Source of the DNA: Paracoccus sigandri
Lineage (GTDB): Bacteria; Pseudomonadota; Alphaproteobacteria; Rhodobacterales; Rhodobacteraceae
Assembly (NCBI RefSeq): GCF_003709565.1
Contig: NZ_QNRC01000011.1
Coordinates: 1 to 64,000 of the forward strand
Direction of reading: 5' to 3'
Length of the DNA: 64,000 bases
Part shown: piece after piece, positions 50,480 to 61,643 of the stretch
Position numbering within the stretch: position 1 is the first letter of the stretch
How the letters are laid out: each line of letters begins with the position of its first letter
Translations under genes and position numbers: made by a program
The notes under the pieces: generated by a model
Seen by the model: the letters and a program-made list of their open reading frames with translations, nothing else
Databases searched by the model: none
What the model was told of the DNA's origin: nothing

Positions 50480-51259
50480 TCAGACGGTGGCGTTCAGCGC
50501 GCCGCCATCCAGCAGGATGTTCTGGCCGATGATGAAGCGGGCATGTTCGCTGCACAGGAAGGCGCAGGTCGCGCCGAAATCCTCGGGCCGGCCATAGCTG
50601 CGGGCGGGGATGGTCGCCTCGCGCTGGCGGCGGGCCTCGTCCAGGCCGATGCCCTGGGCCTGGGCCACGCCCCTGTCCAGGCTGTCGGCGCGGTCGGTCG
50701 CATGGATGCCGGGCAGGATGTTGTTGACCACGACGCCATGCGGCGCGACCTGCCGCGACATGCCTGCGACGAAGCCGGTCAGCCCGGCGCGGGCGGTGTT
50801 CGACAGGCCAAGCGCGGCGATGGGAGAGCGCACCGATTGCGAGGTGATGTTGACCACCCGCCCCCAGCCGCGCCCGATCATGCCGGGGACCAGCGCCTGC
50901 ATCAGCGCGACGGCCGACAGCATGTTGGCGTCGATGGCCTTGATGAAATCCTCGCGGCTCCAGTCGGTCCAGGTGCCGGGCGGCGGCCCGCCGGCATTGG
51001 TGACCAGGATGTCGGCCTCGCCCAGGGCCGCCAGCACCTTCGCGCGGCCGTCGTCCGTGGTGATGTCGGCGGCGACGGGGGTGACCTCGACGCCGTATTT
51101 CGCGGCGATCTCTCGGGCGGTGCGGGTGATCTCGGCCTCGGTGCGGCTGTTGATGACCAGGTCGACGCCCGCCTCGGCCAATGCCTCGGCGCAACCCCGT
51201 CCCAACCCCTTCGAGGCCGCGCAAACCAGCCCGCGCCTGCCCTTGATGCCCAGATCCAT
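50480..51259 (-). CDS. Atypical SDR-family oxidoreductase
   Basis: 259 residues. The Rossmann dinucleotide-binding motif is AASKGLGRG, and NAGG follows near residue 88. The catalytic serine is Ser140, but the Tyr-x-x-x-Lys of classical SDRs reads Ser153-Asn-Thr-Ala-Arg157, so proton relay by Tyr/Lys is lost. A subfamily with this LSN-x-AR pattern is widespread; its reaction is not known to me. AGGAGGG precedes the ATG at 51259. It follows rpe by 53 bases and is nearly fused to the histidine phosphatase gene, so it seems to be co-transcribed with the Calvin-cycle genes. Confidence 0.85.
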   Translation of the reverse strand: MDLGIKGRRGLVCAASKGLGRGCAEALAEAGVDLVINSRTEAEITRTAREIAAKYGVEVTPVAADITTDDGRAKVLAALGEADILVTNAGGPPPGTWTDWSREDFIKAIDANMLSAVALMQALVPGMIGRGWGRVVNITSQSVRSPIAALGLSNTARAGLTGFVAGMSRQVAPHGVVVNNILPGIHATDRADSLDRGVAQAQGIGLDEARRQREATIPARSYGRPEDFGATCAFLCSEHARFIIGQNILLDGGALNATV

Positions 51260-51312
51260 CCTGCCCTCCTGCGTTTCCCTGGGGGCAAGGAAACGCAGGA
51301 AGCCCGGAAATG

Positions 51313-51999
51313 TCAAACCGCCGCTTCGGCCGCCTCGCGGATGGCGCGGATGTTGTTGCCATAGGGCGCGGGATCGGCGACCGAGCCGCCGCGGAACACG
51401 GCCGAGCCCGCCACCAGCACGTCGGCCCCCGCCGCCGCGACCAGCGGCGCGGTCGCCGGATCGACGCCGCCGTCGATCTCGATATGGATGGGACGGTCGC
51501 CGATCAGCTCTCGCAGGCGGCGGATCTTGGCGGTCATGTCCAGGAATTTCTGGCCGCCGAAGCCCGGATTGACCGTCATCACGCAGACCAGGTCGGTCAG
51601 GTCCAGCAGATGCGCGACCGAATCGGCCGGCGTGCCGGGGTTCAGCGCCACGCCGGCCTTTCTGCCGGTCGCGCGGATCGCCTGCAGCGTGCGGTGGATA
51701 TGCGGGCCGGCCTCGATATGGGCGGTGATCAGGTCGGCGCCGGCCTCGGCATAGGCCTCGATATAGGGATCGACCGGCGCGATCATCAGATGCACGTCCA
51801 TGAAGGTCTTCACATGCGGCCGGAACGCCTTCACGGCGGGCGGGCCGAAGGTCAGGTTCGGCACGAAATGGCCGTCCATCACGTCGACATGCACCCAGTC
51901 GGCGCCCTGGTCCTCGATCGCCCGGATCTCGCGCCCGAAATCGGCGAAGTCGGCGGACAGGATCGAGGGCGCGATCCTGATCTTGCGGTCAAACGTCAT
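51313..51999 (-). CDS. rpe: Ribulose-phosphate 3-epimerase
   Basis: 228 residues, a TIM barrel. Metal and catalytic landmarks are [37 protein letters not shown] and [12 protein letters not shown]. It interconverts ribulose 5-phosphate and xylulose 5-phosphate, feeding phosphoribulokinase. The ATG overlaps the cbbX stop (ATGA). Position in the cbb operon makes it the Calvin-cycle isozyme (often called cbbE). Confidence 0.95.
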   Translation of the reverse strand: MTFDRKIRIAPSILSADFADFGREIRAIEDQGADWVHVDVMDGHFVPNLTFGPPAVKAFRPHVKTFMDVHLMIAPVDPYIEAYAEAGADLITAHIEAGPHIHRTLQAIRATGRKAGVALNPGTPADSVAHLLDLTDLVCVMTVNPGFGGQKFLDMTAKIRRLRELIGDRPIHIEIDGGVDPATAPLVAAAGADVLVAGSAVFRGGSVADPAPYGNNIRAIREAAEAAV

Positions 52000-52925
52000 G
52001 GCTCGTCCCTCTTGCGGCTGCCGTCGATGTCCAGCCCGCCGGAAAAGACGCGGCTTGGACGGATATCCGCCTCGGATATGGTCGAAAGCGTCGCCGCGTC
52101 AACCGGCCCGTCGCCTTCGAACAGCCGGTTCGCCTGCCGCAGCCGCGCGCGGTCCAGCGCATTGCGGATGCTGCGGGCATTGGCGAAATGCGGCTGGGCG
52201 CGCCGCAGGCGGATATATTCCTCCATCGCCGCCCGCCCCGCCTCGTCGAAGCGATAGCCCTGCACCTCCAGCATCGTCTCCGAGATGCGCCCCAGCTCCT
52301 CGTCGGTATAGTCGGGAAACTCGATGTGATGGGCGATGCGAGAGCGGAAACCCGGATTGGCGGCGAAGAAGCGGTCCATCCGGTCGGCATAGCCGGCCAT
52401 GATGACGACCAGGTCGTCGCGGTTGTTCTCCATCACCTGCAGCAGGATCTCGATCGCCTCCTGGCCATAGTCGCGCTCGTTGTCGGGCTTGTAGAGGTAA
52501 TAGGCCTCGTCGATGAACAGCACGCCGCCCATGGCCTTCTTCAGGACCTCCTTGGTCTTGGGCGCGGTATGGCCGATATACTGCCCGACCAGGTCGTCGC
52601 GGGTCACGCTGACCAGATGCCCCTTGCGCACATAGCCCAGCCGGTGCAGCAGCCCGGCCATCTTCAGGGCCACCGTGGTCTTGCCGGTGCCGGGATTGCC
52701 GGTGAAGGACATGTGCAGCGTCGGCGTCTCATGGGCCAGCCCCATCTCGCGCCGCGCCCGGTCGACCAGCAGCAGCGCCGCCGTCTCGCGGATCCGCTGC
52801 TTCACCGGCGCCAGCCCGATCAGCTCGCGGTCCAGCTCGTCCAGCACCTCGCGCACGCCCGAGCTTTCATACTGCTCCTTCAGGTCGACCGAGGCCGGAA
52901 CCCGCTCGCTCACATCGCCATCCAT
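51996..52925 (-). CDS. cbbX: Red-type RuBisCO activase CbbX
   Basis: 309 residues of an AAA+ ATPase. Walker A is GNPGTGKTT, Walker [10 protein letters not shown], with sensor and arginine-finger region in [12 protein letters not shown]. CbbX removes inhibitory sugar phosphates from red-type RuBisCO by pulling on the large-subunit tail. ATG at 52925 is preferred over the one at 52940, which sits within the repeat element. It lies 91 bases after cbbS, a gap filled by the repeat/hairpin. Confidence 0.95.
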   Translation of the reverse strand: MDGDVSERVPASVDLKEQYESSGVREVLDELDRELIGLAPVKQRIRETAALLLVDRARREMGLAHETPTLHMSFTGNPGTGKTTVALKMAGLLHRLGYVRKGHLVSVTRDDLVGQYIGHTAPKTKEVLKKAMGGVLFIDEAYYLYKPDNERDYGQEAIEILLQVMENNRDDLVVIMAGYADRMDRFFAANPGFRSRIAHHIEFPDYTDEELGRISETMLEVQGYRFDEAGRAAMEEYIRLRRAQPHFANARSIRNALDRARLRQANRLFEGDGPVDAATLSTISEADIRPSRVFSGGLDIDGSRKRDEP

Positions 52926-52937
52926 GACCCGCCCTTT

Positions 52938-52988
52938 CATCTTGGCAGAAATATCCTCGGGGGGTCCGGGGGGCGGAACGCCCCCCGG
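52938..52988 (-). repeat. Intergenic repeat/hairpin, copy 2 (between cbbS and cbbX)
   Basis: CATCTTGGCAGAAATATC, a G-rich run and a perfect 10-bp stem (CCGGGGGGCG and CGCCCCCCGG, 52966-52988, loop GAA). It matches copy 1 at 46174 in layout and most bases. The element sits just upstream of the cbbX start and may attenuate or stabilise the message between the abundant RuBisCO part and the downstream part. Confidence 0.65.
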
Positions 52989-53016
52989 CCGTCGCGGGAC
53001 GCAATCACGCCACGCC

Positions 53017-53409
53017 TCAGCGCGCGACCAGTTCGTGGGTATAGCGCATCGAGCGCCCGTCCACCTCCTGCCGCCAGGTGCGGAAGGACGGCTCTTGCGC
53101 GGGACGGTTGACGATGAAGGACATCATCACCGTCTCCCAGCCCCGCGTGCTGTCGAAGGCGTTGATGCGGATATAGCTGTCGCCATGCGCCTTGCGGCAT
53201 TCCTCCAGCTCCATCATCACGCCCTTGGCGTCCTTCAGGTCGAACATGGGATGGCCCCACATCTCCCAATAGGTGTTCCGGGGATGCGGCTCGTCGGTAT
53301 ATTCGATGCCGACCGCCCATTCCTTCGACAGGATGTATTCGACCTGCGCGCTGATCTGGGCGTCGTCCAGATCGGGCAGGAAGGAAAAGCAGCCCTGAGT
53401 GATACGCAT
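53017..53409 (-). CDS. cbbS: RuBisCO small subunit, red-type form I
   Basis: 130 residues, starting [14 protein letters not shown]. The C-terminal extension after [10 protein letters not shown] (the beta-hairpin of red-type enzymes) is present, and [12 protein letters not shown] is the conserved core. It caps the L8S8 holoenzyme. AAGGAGG precedes the ATG. It is 13 bases downstream of cbbL. Confidence 0.96.
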   Translation of the reverse strand: MRITQGCFSFLPDLDDAQISAQVEYILSKEWAVGIEYTDEPHPRNTYWEMWGHPMFDLKDAKGVMMELEECRKAHGDSYIRINAFDSTRGWETVMMSFIVNRPAQEPSFRTWRQEVDGRSMRYTHELVAR

Positions 53410-53422
53410 GTGGTGATCCTCC

Positions 53423-54901
<1,479 letters not shown>

Positions 54902-55981
54902 TCAGGCGGCGCGCGCGCCGGTGGTGGCCGGGTCCAGCGCCCCCGACGCATAGCGTTTTGCCATCTCGTCCATGGCGACGACCCGGATCCGGCCGGCCTG
55001 TCCCGCGGTGCCGAAACGCTCGAACCGGTCGCGGCACAGCGCGGTCAGCTCGGTCATGGCGGGGATCAGGAACTTGCGCGGATCGAATTCCTGCGGCTTG
55101 TCGCGGGCGACCTTGCGGAACTGGCCGGTCATCGCCATGCGGCAATCGGTGTCGATATTCACCTTGCGGACCCCGTGGCGGATGCCGCGCTCGATCTCCT
55201 CGACCGGGACGCCATAGGTCTGCGGCATCTCGCCGCCCGATTCGTTGATCAGGTCCTGCAGGTATTGCGGCACGCTGCTTGATCCATGCATCACCAGATG
55301 CGTGCCGGGCAGGCGGTCGTGGATCGCCTCGATCACATGCATCGCCAGGATGTCGCCATCGGGCTTGCGGGTGAACTTGTAGGCGCCGTGGCTGGTGCCG
55401 CAGGCGATGGCCAGCGCGTCGCAGCGGGTGCGCATGACGAAATCCACCGCCTGGTCGGGATCGGTCAGCAGCTGCGAATGATCCAGCTTGCCCTCGGCGC
55501 CGGACCCGTCCTCGGCCGCCGCCTCGCCGGTCTCCAGGCTGCCCAGCACGCCAAGCTCGCCCTCGACGGATGCGCCGACGCCATGGGCGGCCTCGGCCAC
55601 CCTGGCGGTGACGGCGACGTTATAGTCGTAATCGGCCGGGGTCTTCATGTCCTCGTGCAGCGATCCGTCCATCATCACGCTGGTGAAGCCGTGCCGGATC
55701 GCCGACATGCAGGTGGCCAGGTTGTTGCCGTGGTCCTGGTGCAGGCAGATCGGAACGCCTGGGTTCATCTCGGCCAGCGCCTCGACCATGCGGCGCAGCA
55801 TGATGTCGCCCGCATAGGACCGGGCGCCGCGGCTGGCCTGCAGGATCACCGGGGCATCGACCTCGGCGGCGGCCTTCACGATGGCCAGCCCCTGTTCCAT
55901 GTTGTTGATGTTGAAGGCGGGCACGCCATAGCCATGTTCGGCGGCGTGGTCCAGAAGTTGCCTCAGCGTGATCAGCGCCAT
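54902..55981 (-). CDS. cbbA: Class II fructose/sedoheptulose-bisphosphate aldolase
   Basis: 359 residues. The N terminus [24 protein letters not shown] matches Calvin-cycle aldolases; zinc ligands are in CLHQDHGNN and in the TSHGAYKF and VMHGSSS segments. It joins dihydroxyacetone phosphate with glyceraldehyde 3-phosphate or erythrose 4-phosphate. Two ATG codons in a row overlap the cbbT stop; the second (55981) has the better spacing to GGAGG and gives the conserved start. Confidence 0.95.
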   Translation of the reverse strand: MALITLRQLLDHAAEHGYGVPAFNINNMEQGLAIVKAAAEVDAPVILQASRGARSYAGDIMLRRMVEALAEMNPGVPICLHQDHGNNLATCMSAIRHGFTSVMMDGSLHEDMKTPADYDYNVAVTARVAEAAHGVGASVEGELGVLGSLETGEAAAEDGSGAEGKLDHSQLLTDPDQAVDFVMRTRCDALAIACGTSHGAYKFTRKPDGDILAMHVIEAIHDRLPGTHLVMHGSSSVPQYLQDLINESGGEMPQTYGVPVEEIERGIRHGVRKVNIDTDCRMAMTGQFRKVARDKPQEFDPRKFLIPAMTELTALCRDRFERFGTAGQAGRIRVVAMDEMAKRYASGALDPATTGARAA

Positions 55982-57996
55982 CATTTTCCTCCGTTTTTCA
56001 GGGATTGGGCGATCAGGGTCTTCGCCAGTCCGGCGACATTTTCGGCGGTGATGCCGAAATGCCGGTAAAGGTCGGGGGCAGGGGCCGAGGCGCCGAAGCC
56101 CGTCATGCCGACAAAGCCGTCCTCGGGGCGCAGGACCTGGTCCCAGCCCTGCCGGATCGCGGCCTCGATGCCGATGCGCGGCGCATCGCACAGCACGCCC
56201 TGCCGATAGGCGGGGTCCTGCTGGGAAAACAGCTCGAAACAGGGGGCCGAGACGACGGCGGCATTGATACGCTCGGCCTTCAGCAGGTCGGCGGCGGCCA
56301 GGGCGATCTCGACCTCGGAGCCGGTGGCGATCAGCGTCACGTCGCGTTCCACAGGTGTCGCGCGCAGCACATAGGCGCCGCGCCGGCTGCGGTTCTCGGC
56401 ATCGTCGTCGATCCGCACCGTCGGCAGGTTCTGCCGCGACAGGGCCAGGACCGAGGGCGTCGTCGCCGCGGTCAGCGCGATTTCCCAGGCCTCGGCGGTC
56501 TCCACCGCGTCGGCGGGGCGGAAGACCATGAGGTTCGGGATCGCCCGCAAGGCGGCCAGATGCTCGACCGGCTGGTGGGTCGGGCCGTCCTCGCCCAACC
56601 CGATGCTGTCATGGGTCATCACATGGACGACCGGGACCTCCATCAGCGCGCCCAGCCGGATCGCGGGGCGGGAATAGTCGGCAAAGGCCAGGAAGGTCCC
56701 GCCATAGGGGACGAAGCCGCCATGCAGCGCGATGCCGTTCATCATCGCCGCCATGCCATGTTCGCGGATGCCGTAATGGACATAGTTGCCCGCATAATCG
56801 CCCGGCGTGACGGCCCGCATCCCCTGGCTGCGGGTATTGTTCGAGCCGGTCAGGTCGGCCGATCCGCCGATGGTGTTGGGCAGGGTCGCGTTGACCACCT
56901 CCAGCGCCATCTCGCTGGCCTTGCGGGTGGCGAGGCCGGGGCGTTCGGCGGCGATCTTCGCGCAATGATTGGCGATGGCGCTGCGCAGCGCGCCTGCGTC
57001 GGGACGGTCCTGCGCCTTGAGGAAGGCGGTGCGATGGTCCGAGCCGTCCAGCCGCGCCTGCCATTCGGCCCGCGCCTGCGCGCCGCGCCGGGCGATGGCG
57101 GCCCAGGCGGCGCTGACATCCTCGGGCAGGGTGAAGGGGTCGTAGGGCCAGTCCAGCGCCTTGCGCGCGGCGGCGATCTCTTCCGGCCCCAGCGGCGCGC
57201 CATGCACGTCATGGCTGCCCTGCTTGGTCGGCGCGCCGAAACCGATGACGGTCTTGCAGGCGATCAGCGAGGGGCGGTCGTCGGCGCGCGCCGCCTGAAT
57301 GGCCGCCGCCACCGCCTCGCGGTCATGGCCGTCCACCGCCTGCACATGCCAGCCGGCGGCGGCGAAGCGCGCCTTCTGGTCGGTCGAGCTGGACAGCTCG
57401 GTGCCGCCGTCGATGGTGATGCCGTTGTCGTCCCACATGACGACCAGCCGGCCCAGGCGCAGATGGCCGGCGATGTCGATGGCCTCGTGGCTGATGCCCT
57501 CCATCAGGCAGCCGTCGCCGGCGATCACATAGGTCCAGTGATCGACCAGATCATCGCCCCAGCGGGCATTGGCCATGCGCTCGGCCAGCGCCATGCCGAC
57601 GGCGGTGGTGATGCCCTGACCCAGCGGGCCGGTCGTGGTCTCGATCCCCTGCGCATGGCCATATTCGGGATGGCCCGCCGTGCGCGACCCCAGCTGGCGG
57701 AAGCGGCGCAGCTGGTCCATGTCCATGTCGCCGTAGCCCAGCAGGTGATTGATCGCATAGACCAGCATCGAGCCATGCCCCGCCGACATCACGAAACGGT
57801 CGCGGTCGGGCCAGCGGTGATCGGCCGGGTCCAGCCGCATGAAGCGGTGAAACAGCACCGTCGCCACGTCGGCCATGCCCATCGGCGCGCCGGGATGGCC
57901 GGATTTCGCAGCCTCGACCGCGTCCATGGCCAGCGCGCGGATGGCATTGGCCATGCGGGTCTCCAGCGCGGGGTCGATTCGTGTCATCTGGTTCAT
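55981..57996 (-). CDS. cbbT: Transketolase of the Calvin cycle
   Basis: 671 residues. The thiamine-diphosphate site is in [20 protein letters not shown], with [13 protein letters not shown] at the N terminus and the transketolase motif [22 protein letters not shown] in the second half. It moves two-carbon units in the regeneration phase. The ATG at 57996 follows ACGGAGGAACAG; a longer open frame upstream overlaps cbbP and is a shadow. Confidence 0.96.
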   Translation of the reverse strand: MNQMTRIDPALETRMANAIRALAMDAVEAAKSGHPGAPMGMADVATVLFHRFMRLDPADHRWPDRDRFVMSAGHGSMLVYAINHLLGYGDMDMDQLRRFRQLGSRTAGHPEYGHAQGIETTTGPLGQGITTAVGMALAERMANARWGDDLVDHWTYVIAGDGCLMEGISHEAIDIAGHLRLGRLVVMWDDNGITIDGGTELSSSTDQKARFAAAGWHVQAVDGHDREAVAAAIQAARADDRPSLIACKTVIGFGAPTKQGSHDVHGAPLGPEEIAAARKALDWPYDPFTLPEDVSAAWAAIARRGAQARAEWQARLDGSDHRTAFLKAQDRPDAGALRSAIANHCAKIAAERPGLATRKASEMALEVVNATLPNTIGGSADLTGSNNTRSQGMRAVTPGDYAGNYVHYGIREHGMAAMMNGIALHGGFVPYGGTFLAFADYSRPAIRLGALMEVPVVHVMTHDSIGLGEDGPTHQPVEHLAALRAIPNLMVFRPADAVETAEAWEIALTAATTPSVLALSRQNLPTVRIDDDAENRSRRGAYVLRATPVERDVTLIATGSEVEIALAAADLLKAERINAAVVSAPCFELFSQQDPAYRQGVLCDAPRIGIEAAIRQGWDQVLRPEDGFVGMTGFGASAPAPDLYRHFGITAENVAGLAKTLIAQSLKNGGK

Positions 57997-58007
57997 CTGT
58001 TCCTCCG

Positions 58008-58886
58008 TCAGGCGCGTTTCGATTCGCTGACCAGCCGGTTCACCATCGGGGTCAGGATCAACTGCATCGCCAGGTCCATCTTCGGGCCCGGAATGACGAT
58101 CGAATTGGCGCGGCTCATCCACGAGCCGTCGATCATCGCGGTCAGGTAGGGAAAATCGATGCCGCGCGGATTGCGGAAGCGGATCACCACCAGGCTTTCG
58201 TCCGGCGTCGGTATCCAGCGGGCGATGAACGGGTTCGAGGTGTCGACCACCGGGACGCGCTGGAAATTGATGTCGGTTTCGGTGAATTGCGGGCAGATCA
58301 CATGGGTATAGGCATGCATCCGGCGCAGGATCGTGTCGGTGACCGCCTCGGTCGAATAGCCGCGCGCGGCCTTGTCGCGATGGATCTTCTGGATCCATTC
58401 CAGGTTGATGACCGGCACGACGCCGATCTTCAGGTCGGCATGGCGCGCGATGTCGATGCCGCTGGCCGGGTCCGCCACCGCGCCGTGCAGCCCCTCGTAG
58501 AACAGCAGGTCCGAGCCGTCCTCGAAGGCCTGCCAGGGCGTGAAGGTGCCGGGGGCGGCGCCCCATCTCTCGGCCTCCTGCTCGTCATGGACATAGTGGC
58601 GGGTCTCGCCGCTGCCGGTCTCGCCATAGATGCGGAAGACCTCTTCCAGCTTGGCCAGCTCGTTCGCGTCGATGCTGAAATGGCTGAAGGTGTGGTCGCC
58701 CGCCTCTTGCCGGCGGGCCAGTTCGGCCTTCATGGCGGCGCGGTCGAAGCGGTGGAAGGCGTCGCCCTCGATGCTGACCGCGCTGATCCCCTCGCGCCGG
58801 AAGATCTGGTCGAAGGTGTTCTTGATCGTGGTCGTGCCCGCGCCGGAACTGCCGGTGACCGAAATGATGGGGTGTTTCTTGCTCAT
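58008..58886 (-). CDS. cbbP: Phosphoribulokinase
   Basis: 292 residues of the bacterial octameric type. The nucleotide-binding loop is [11 protein letters not shown] and the catalytic/ribulose-5-phosphate regions are [12 protein letters not shown] and [15 protein letters not shown]. It makes ribulose 1,5-bisphosphate, the step unique to the Calvin cycle with RuBisCO. Bacterial enzymes of this type are often activated by NADH. It lies 11 bases upstream of cbbT. Confidence 0.97.
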   Translation of the reverse strand: MSKKHPIISVTGSSGAGTTTIKNTFDQIFRREGISAVSIEGDAFHRFDRAAMKAELARRQEAGDHTFSHFSIDANELAKLEEVFRIYGETGSGETRHYVHDEQEAERWGAAPGTFTPWQAFEDGSDLLFYEGLHGAVADPASGIDIARHADLKIGVVPVINLEWIQKIHRDKAARGYSTEAVTDTILRRMHAYTHVICPQFTETDINFQRVPVVDTSNPFIARWIPTPDESLVVIRFRNPRGIDFPYLTAMIDGSWMSRANSIVIPGPKMDLAMQLILTPMVNRLVSESKRA

Positions 58887-58904
58887 GTCGCTTTTCCGAA
58901 AGAT

Positions 58905-59903
58905 TCAGGCGCGGAACAGGCCGCGATTGCCGAAAAGGGCCGAGACCTCGCCCTCGGGCAGGTCGTGATAGGCGGCGACGCGGTCGACCTTCTCGGAGGA
59001 TCCGAAGACCAGCGGCGTGCGCCCGTGCAGCTGCGTGATCGTCGCGTCCAGGATCGGCAGCGCCCCGTCGGTCGCGCGGCCGCCCGCCTGCTCGATCAGC
59101 ATGGCGATGGGCGCGCATTCATAGAGCATCCGCAGCCGGCCGCGCTCGTATCCCTTCCGGGCGTCGGCGGGATAGAGGAAGATCCCGCCGCGCATCAGGA
59201 TCCGATGCGCCTCGGCCACCAGCGAGGCGATCCAGCGCATGTTGAAATTATGCGCGCGCGGCCCGTCCAGCCCGGCCAGGCAATCGTCGATATAGGCCCG
59301 GATCGGGCGCGGCCAGTGGCGGTAGTTCGAGGCGTTGATGGCGAATTCGAAGGAACAGTCGGGCAGGGTGACGCGCGGATCGGTCAGGTCAAAACAGCCG
59401 GTATCGGGGTTCAGCGTGTAGAATTGCGTGCCCTCGCCGAAGCTGACCACCAGGCAGCAGCGCGGCCCGTAGATGATATAGCCCGCCGCCAGGATGTCGC
59501 GGGCGGGGCGCAGGAAGCTGGCCTCGGCCGGGCCGCTTTCGGCGGGATAGACGGCGAAGATCGTGCCGACCGAGACGTTGGTATCGATGTTGGACGAGCC
59601 GTCCAGCGGGTCGATGGCCAGGGCCATGGTCCCTTCGTCCTGCATCGGGACGGGATCTTCCTGCTCCTCGCTGGCATACCAGCGCAGGCCTGCGCCTTTC
59701 AGCGCATCCCGGAACAGGGCATCGGCCTGGACGTCCAGCCTCTTCTGGCCGTCGCCGTCGCTGTTCGTGCCGACCTCCGCGCCCAGATTCGCCCCGCCGC
59801 GGCGGATCACCGAGGCCAGGGCGGCACCGCCGCGGGCCAGCGCCAGCATCAGCGGATGGAAATCCCGCGGGATATGCATGGTATCGATGCCTGGCACGCT
59901 CAT
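58905..59903 (-). CDS. cbbF: Fructose-1,6/sedoheptulose-1,7-bisphosphatase
   Basis: 332 residues. Metal-binding motif [12 protein letters not shown] and the C-terminal GGRATDG region are present, as in class I FBPases. It removes the C1 phosphate of fructose- or sedoheptulose-bisphosphate. ATG at 59903 follows AGGGGAGGG; an earlier ATG at 59927 lacks a ribosome site. It is the first gene of the cbb operon, and cbbR is divergent 102 bases away. Confidence 0.95.
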   Translation of the reverse strand: MSVPGIDTMHIPRDFHPLMLALARGGAALASVIRRGGANLGAEVGTNSDGDGQKRLDVQADALFRDALKGAGLRWYASEEQEDPVPMQDEGTMALAIDPLDGSSNIDTNVSVGTIFAVYPAESGPAEASFLRPARDILAAGYIIYGPRCCLVVSFGEGTQFYTLNPDTGCFDLTDPRVTLPDCSFEFAINASNYRHWPRPIRAYIDDCLAGLDGPRAHNFNMRWIASLVAEAHRILMRGGIFLYPADARKGYERGRLRMLYECAPIAMLIEQAGGRATDGALPILDATITQLHGRTPLVFGSSEKVDRVAAYHDLPEGEVSALFGNRGLFRA

Positions 59904-59977
59904 CGGTCCCTCCCCTGGCGACAGCACGGCTTGAGAGGGACCTTGACAGGTGAGGCGCTTCGATAAAATTTAATAAT

Positions 59978-59994
59978 CTGAAAATGAAATTCAG
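59978..59994. promoter_or_regulatory. Inverted repeat in the cbbF-cbbR promoter, candidate CbbR site
   Basis: CTGAA-N7-TTCAG at 59978-59994 lies in an AT-rich stretch between the divergent cbbF (59903) and cbbR (60006) genes. CbbR proteins bind degenerate TNA-N7-8-TNA-like repeats in this position. The site is close to the cbbR start, as expected for autoregulation. Match to the consensus is loose, so this is a candidate only. Confidence 0.4.
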
Positions 59995-60005
59995 GAATTC
60001 TTAAT

Positions 60006-60926
60006 ATGCGTCTGGATGCCCTGACCCTGCGCCAGCTGCGCGCCCTTCGCGCCGTGGCCGATAGCGGCAGCCTGACGGCCGCCGCCGCCACGCTGGGCCT
60101 GACGCCGCCGGCGGTTCACGGCCAGCTGAAGGCGCTGGAGGACCTGGCCGGCTGCGCCCTTGTCACGCGGGGCGAGCATGGCGCCTTCCACCCGACCTCG
60201 GAAGGCGGGGCGCTGCTGGCCGCCGAGGCGCAGATCCAGACCGCCCTGGCCCGCGCCGGACGCGAGATCCGCGCGCTGCGCCAGGGTCGCATCGGCAATG
60301 TGGTCCTGGGGGTGGTCTCGACCGGAAAGTATTTCGCCCCAAGCCTGGTGGCGCGCCTGCTGCGGCGGCTGCCGGATATCGAGGTCACGCTGCGCATCGG
60401 CAATCGCGATTCGATCATCTCGGCGCTGGGCGGGGATGAGCTGGACCTGGCGATCATGGGGCGCCCGCCGCGCGAACCGGCGGTGATCGCCGAGCCGATC
60501 GGCCCGCATCCGCATATCATCGTCGCCGCGCCCGACCACCCGCTGGCGAAGGCGGATCCGGTCACGCCGGGCGATCTGCTGGAGCAGACCTTCCTGTCGC
60601 GCGAGGAGGGATCGGGAACGCGCATCCTGATGACCCGTTTCCTCGACCGCATCGGCGAGGGCATCCCCTGGCGCGCGGTCGAGATGGGCACGAACGAGAC
60701 GATCAAGCAGGCGGTCATGGCCGGGTTGGGAATCGCGCTGATATCCCAGCACACCGTGACCGAGGAGTTGCGCGCCGGACGGCTGGTGGCGCTGAACGCC
60801 ATCGGCCTGCCGATCCAGCGCAGCTGGTACCTGATGCACCGCACCGATCGCGAGATGAGCCCCGCGACCGCCCGCATCCATGCCGAGATCCAGTCGATGC
60901 GCGGCGCCTTCCTTCCGGTGGCCTGA
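60006..60926 (+). CDS. cbbR: LysR-type regulator of the Calvin-cycle operon
   Basis: 306 residues. The winged helix contains LTLRQLRALRAVADSGSLTAAAATLGLTPPAVHGQLKALE, split by family consensus into the recognition region GLTPPAVHGQL. The effector domain has LVVxTGKYFAPSLVARL-like sequence found in CbbR proteins. It is divergent from cbbF and probably activates the operon in response to a Calvin-cycle metabolite. AGGA lies upstream of the ATG. It ends tail-to-tail with flgD. Confidence 0.93.
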   Translation: MRLDALTLRQLRALRAVADSGSLTAAAATLGLTPPAVHGQLKALEDLAGCALVTRGEHGAFHPTSEGGALLAAEAQIQTALARAGREIRALRQGRIGNVVLGVVSTGKYFAPSLVARLLRRLPDIEVTLRIGNRDSIISALGGDELDLAIMGRPPREPAVIAEPIGPHPHIIVAAPDHPLAKADPVTPGDLLEQTFLSREEGSGTRILMTRFLDRIGEGIPWRAVEMGTNETIKQAVMAGLGIALISQHTVTEELRAGRLVALNAIGLPIQRSWYLMHRTDREMSPATARIHAEIQSMRGAFLPVA

Positions 60927-60969
60927 CTGCCCGGTCGGCCCCTTCGCGGCCCATGGCACACCGCCATTC

Positions 60970-61632
60970 CTATGGCGCCTCGCGCAGGGCCTCGACGGCA
61001 TTCGCTGCGACCGGAACCCCGCCCTGGAGGATCAGCGTCACGCCATTCGCGCCCGTCTCGGCCTCGGTGATCCGGGAATAGACCCCGACCGCCTGTTCCG
61101 AGATCACCTGGCCATTGAAGGAGCTTTCCGTCCGGAAGGAATAGCGCCCGTCGGCAAGCTTTTCGCCATGGGCGTCGCGCCCATACCAGTCGACCTGCCC
61201 CGAGCCCGGCCCGATCTCCTCGCGCTTCACCTCCAGACCCGAGGCGTCCAGCGTGACCAGGGTCACGCTGTCGGCGCGGCTGTCCGGGGCGACATCCAGC
61301 GTCAGCGCGGCATTCCCGAACCAGACCGGCCCGGATGTCCGGGCTTCCTTGCCGATCCAGTCGGCCACCTGTCCCAGCCCCGAACCGCCAAGCTGCGCAA
61401 TCATCTCGTTCAGCAGCTTGTTTGTCTGCGCCTGCTGTTCGACGCTGGAAAATGTCGCCAGCTGCACCGCGAATTCCGTGCTTTCCATCGGGTTCAGCGG
61501 GTCCTGGTTCTGCATCTGCGTGGTCAGCATGCGCAGAAACGCGTTGAAGTCACTGCTGATTTCCTGCGCCTTTGAAATCGCCCCACTGCCCATGCTGCGG
61601 TCCGCCGGGCTGTTTCCAACTGCTGAGATCAT
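60970..61632 (-). CDS. flgD: Flagellar hook assembly protein FlgD
   Basis: About 220 residues. The N-terminal FlgD signature FNAFLRMLTTQMQNQDPLNPMESTEFA and FSSVEQQAQTNKLLNE are plain; the C-terminal half is the FlgD Tudor/FNIII-like region. It scaffolds hook polymerisation outside the cell. An ATG at 61632 with AAAGG upstream is used; a TTG five codons earlier is possible. It follows fliK directly (start and stop close), so the two form a hook-building operon. Confidence 0.93.
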   Translation of the reverse strand: MISAVGNSPADRSMGSGAISKAQEISSDFNAFLRMLTTQMQNQDPLNPMESTEFAVQLATFSSVEQQAQTNKLLNEMIAQLGGSGLGQVADWIGKEARTSGPVWFGNAALTLDVAPDSRADSVTLVTLDASGLEVKREEIGPGSGQVDWYGRDAHGEKLADGRYSFRTESSFNGQVISEQAVGVYSRITEAETGANGVTLILQGGVPVAANAVEALREAP

Positions 61633-61643
61633 CCTGTTGCCTT

